Assembly: GCA_024235735.1 (NCBI GenBank)
Contig: JACKLU010000002.1
Coordinates: 186,001-250,000, forward strand
Reading direction: 5' to 3'
From: Burkholderiales bacterium
GTDB lineage: Bacteria; Pseudomonadota; Gammaproteobacteria; Burkholderiales; Nitrosomonadaceae
DNA length: 64,000 bases
This document shows, piece by piece, positions 63,060 to 64,000 of this stretch. Position 1 is the first letter of the stretch. The number at the start of each line of letters is the position of its first letter. The notes beneath the pieces were generated by a model that saw nothing but the letters and a program-made list of their open reading frames with translations, did not search any database and was not told where the DNA came from. A program made the position numbers and the translations under genes.

Positions 63060-63208
63060 ATCGTAATTATTCAGCCTTATTTGACAAGGCGTTTGATTAT
63101 TCTGTCGTTTCGAGCGGTAGCGAGAAATCTTGAGCGTTTATTAATGCGCCCAAAACCCAAGATTCCTCGCGCTGCCCGGAATGACAAAGTGCGCTGAATA
63201 GTTACGAT
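63060..63208. repeat. Nested inverted-repeat element (REP/MITE-like) between desaturase gene and rluE
   Basis: The outer ends ATCGTAATTATTCAGC (63060-63075) and GCTGAATAGTTACGAT (63193-63208) are inverted copies with one mismatch. Inside, CTGTCGTTTCGAGCGGTAGC and AGAAATCTTGAGCG (63102-63135) pair imperfectly with 63147-63185, which ends in CGGAATGACA. The inner unit resembles a class of dispersed palindromes seen in many bacterial genomes. It has no coding capacity. The rest of the gap (62740-63059) is AT-rich, with the desaturase promoter side and no gene seen. Confidence 0.65.
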
Positions 63209-63214
63209 GTATCA

Positions 63215-63763
63215 TTATAAAATATCCAATATCCGCCAATCACCTGGCGCAAGATTTTTTATGGTGTAATGACCAACCGCGAAGCGTATTAAGCGTAATG
63301 TCGGATAACCTACGGCAGCAGTCATGCGACGTACCTGGCGGTTTTTTCCTTCTTTAAGAATCAGTTCTAACCATGTCGTTGGTATATATTTTCTTACACG
63401 AACGGGGGGCATTCTCGGCCAAAGATTTTCCGGTTGTTCTATCACAGTGACGCTTGCAGGTTGTGTAGCCTGATGATTTCGTATCAAGACACCAACGCGC
63501 AACTGCTGCAGCGCATCAGGCGTTGGAATTCCTTCAACCTGCACCCAATAGAGTTTGGGAAGTTTGAACTTTGGATTGCTGATTCTGTGCTGCAAACGCC
63601 CGTCATTGGTGAGCAAAACCAGACCTTCACTGTCAGTATCCAATCGACCGGCAGGATAGAAACCGGATAGAGGAATGTATTGCTTGAGTGATGCGTGCCC
63701 GGATAACGGGGTAAACTGACAGATCACCCCATAGGGTTTATTGAACAGAATCAATTGTGACAT
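63215..63763 (-). CDS. rluE: 23S rRNA pseudouridine synthase RluE-like
   Basis: A small RsuA/RluB/E/F-family enzyme, without the S4 domain, that makes pseudouridine 2457 in 23S rRNA in E. coli. The catalytic Asp is in AGRLDTDSEGLVLLTND. Other parts are LILFNKPYGVICQFTP, YWVQVEGIP and the C-terminal ILKEGKNRQVRRMTAAVGYP with LRLIRFAVGHY. Length is 182 aa. The stop is close to the adjacent repeat element. Confidence 0.93.
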   Translation of the reverse strand: MSQLILFNKPYGVICQFTPLSGHASLKQYIPLSGFYPAGRLDTDSEGLVLLTNDGRLQHRISNPKFKLPKLYWVQVEGIPTPDALQQLRVGVLIRNHQATQPASVTVIEQPENLWPRMPPVRVRKYIPTTWLELILKEGKNRQVRRMTAAVGYPTLRLIRFAVGHYTIKNLAPGDWRILDIL

Positions 63764-63838
63764 GCGATTCTCAGAAATTGATTGCAGTAATTTGCCGGAT
63801 ATTGGCGTCCGAATATCAAATACACGAAACCTGAAGTG

Positions 63839-64000
63839 TTAACCTTGAAATAAGGTATCTGGAGCATGTCTGGCCTGTAGTATCGCTACAACCTTGTGTC
63901 TTGATTTTGCACCCTGTTTGAGCAGGACCTGATTACTTGGCACCTCAAAACAGTCTGCGAGATAATTTAATAACGCTGTATTAGCTTTACCTGCGAGCGG
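63839..64000 (-). CDS. DUF167 (UPF0235, YggU) family protein, partial C terminus
   Basis: The last 53 codons of a gene entering from the right edge. The peptide begins PLAGKANTALLNYLADCFEV and continues with SNQVLLKQGAKSRHKVVAIL, matching the AxPxxGKAN...xxSRxKxV pattern of DUF167 proteins, which are about 95-100 aa. The function is unknown. Usual family neighbours are yggT and proC, which could lie outside the window. Confidence 0.8.
   Translation of the reverse strand, partial: PLAGKANTALLNYLADCFEVPSNQVLLKQGAKSRHKVVAILQARHAPDTLFQG

Noticed and set aside
62907..63197. 96-codon open frame between the desaturase gene and rluE
   Set aside because: Its second half reads through the nested palindromic repeat, a common source of false hypothetical proteins.
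1..64000. CRISPR array, rRNA operon, tRNA genes, prophage or intact insertion sequence
   Set aside because: No regularly spaced repeats, ribosomal RNA signatures, tRNA folds, integrase or transposase genes were seen.

Overview
The window looks like a chromosomal segment of a betaproteobacterium of the Nitrosomonadaceae, most likely a Nitrosomonas-like ammonia oxidiser. This is inferred from moderate GC, betaproteobacterial gene orders (apaG/rpe/gph/trpE, alaA-hom-thrC, rimP-nusA-infB-rbfA-truB, lptCAB-rpoN-hpf-ptsN-hprK, dusB-fis-purH-purD) and a complete ccmABCDEFGHI set. No rRNA, tRNA, CRISPR array, prophage or intact insertion sequence was recognised.

Layout. 1-7.7 kb: apaG (cut by the window edge, minus strand), then rpe, gph, trpE, a strong bidirectional terminator, an OmpA-like lipoprotein, a Rof-like Rho-binding protein, a shortened AsmA protein, mutY and 5-formyl-THF cyclo-ligase. 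A 235-bp MITE-like element sits exactly between mutY and the cyclo-ligase gene. 7.9-13.7 kb is the only clear accessory island: Fic AMPylase, a type III-like methyltransferase gene lacking its catalytic middle, a frameshifted RhuM gene and an apparently intact 1102-aa Res helicase-nuclease. All are tightly coupled behind a promoter whose spacer is a perfect palindrome. 13.8-19.8 kb: alaA, hom, thrC, a membrane-anchored retropepsin and creA. 20-26.3 kb: transcription/translation operon rimP-nusA-infB-rbfA-truB with a palindrome-plus-hairpin leader. 26.5-34.6 kb: System I cytochrome c maturation operon and a Bcp peroxiredoxin. 34.7-43.4 kb: glutamine amidotransferase, DUF2868/DUF3482 membrane protein-GTPase pair, pilC-pilD-coaE, rlpA, nadA. 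43.8-49.7 kb: LPS transport genes, sigma-54 and the nitrogen-type PTS regulators, ubiX. 49.7-57.7 kb: Sel1 and ankyrin repeat proteins, ubiH-like monooxygenase, dusB-fis-purHD, DUF2905. 57.7-60.6 kb: part of a [NiFe]-hydrogenase maturation set (protease, hypA, hypB, short HypF2-type protein) without hypCDE or structural genes. 60.9-64 kb: rpmB-rpmG, a fatty acid desaturase, rluE, and a partial DUF167 gene.

Functionally the window is mostly housekeeping. The ccm genes would supply the many c-type cytochromes an ammonia oxidiser needs, and the hyp genes point to a [NiFe] hydrogenase encoded elsewhere. The points most worth checking are the eroded Fic-Mod-RhuM-Res defence-like island and its operator cluster, the clean MITE insertion with a reconstructable empty site, the truncated AsmA, and a gene tail overlapping hypA that suggests a deletion scar in the hydrogenase cluster. 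All calls come from reading the sequence; no database search was run.
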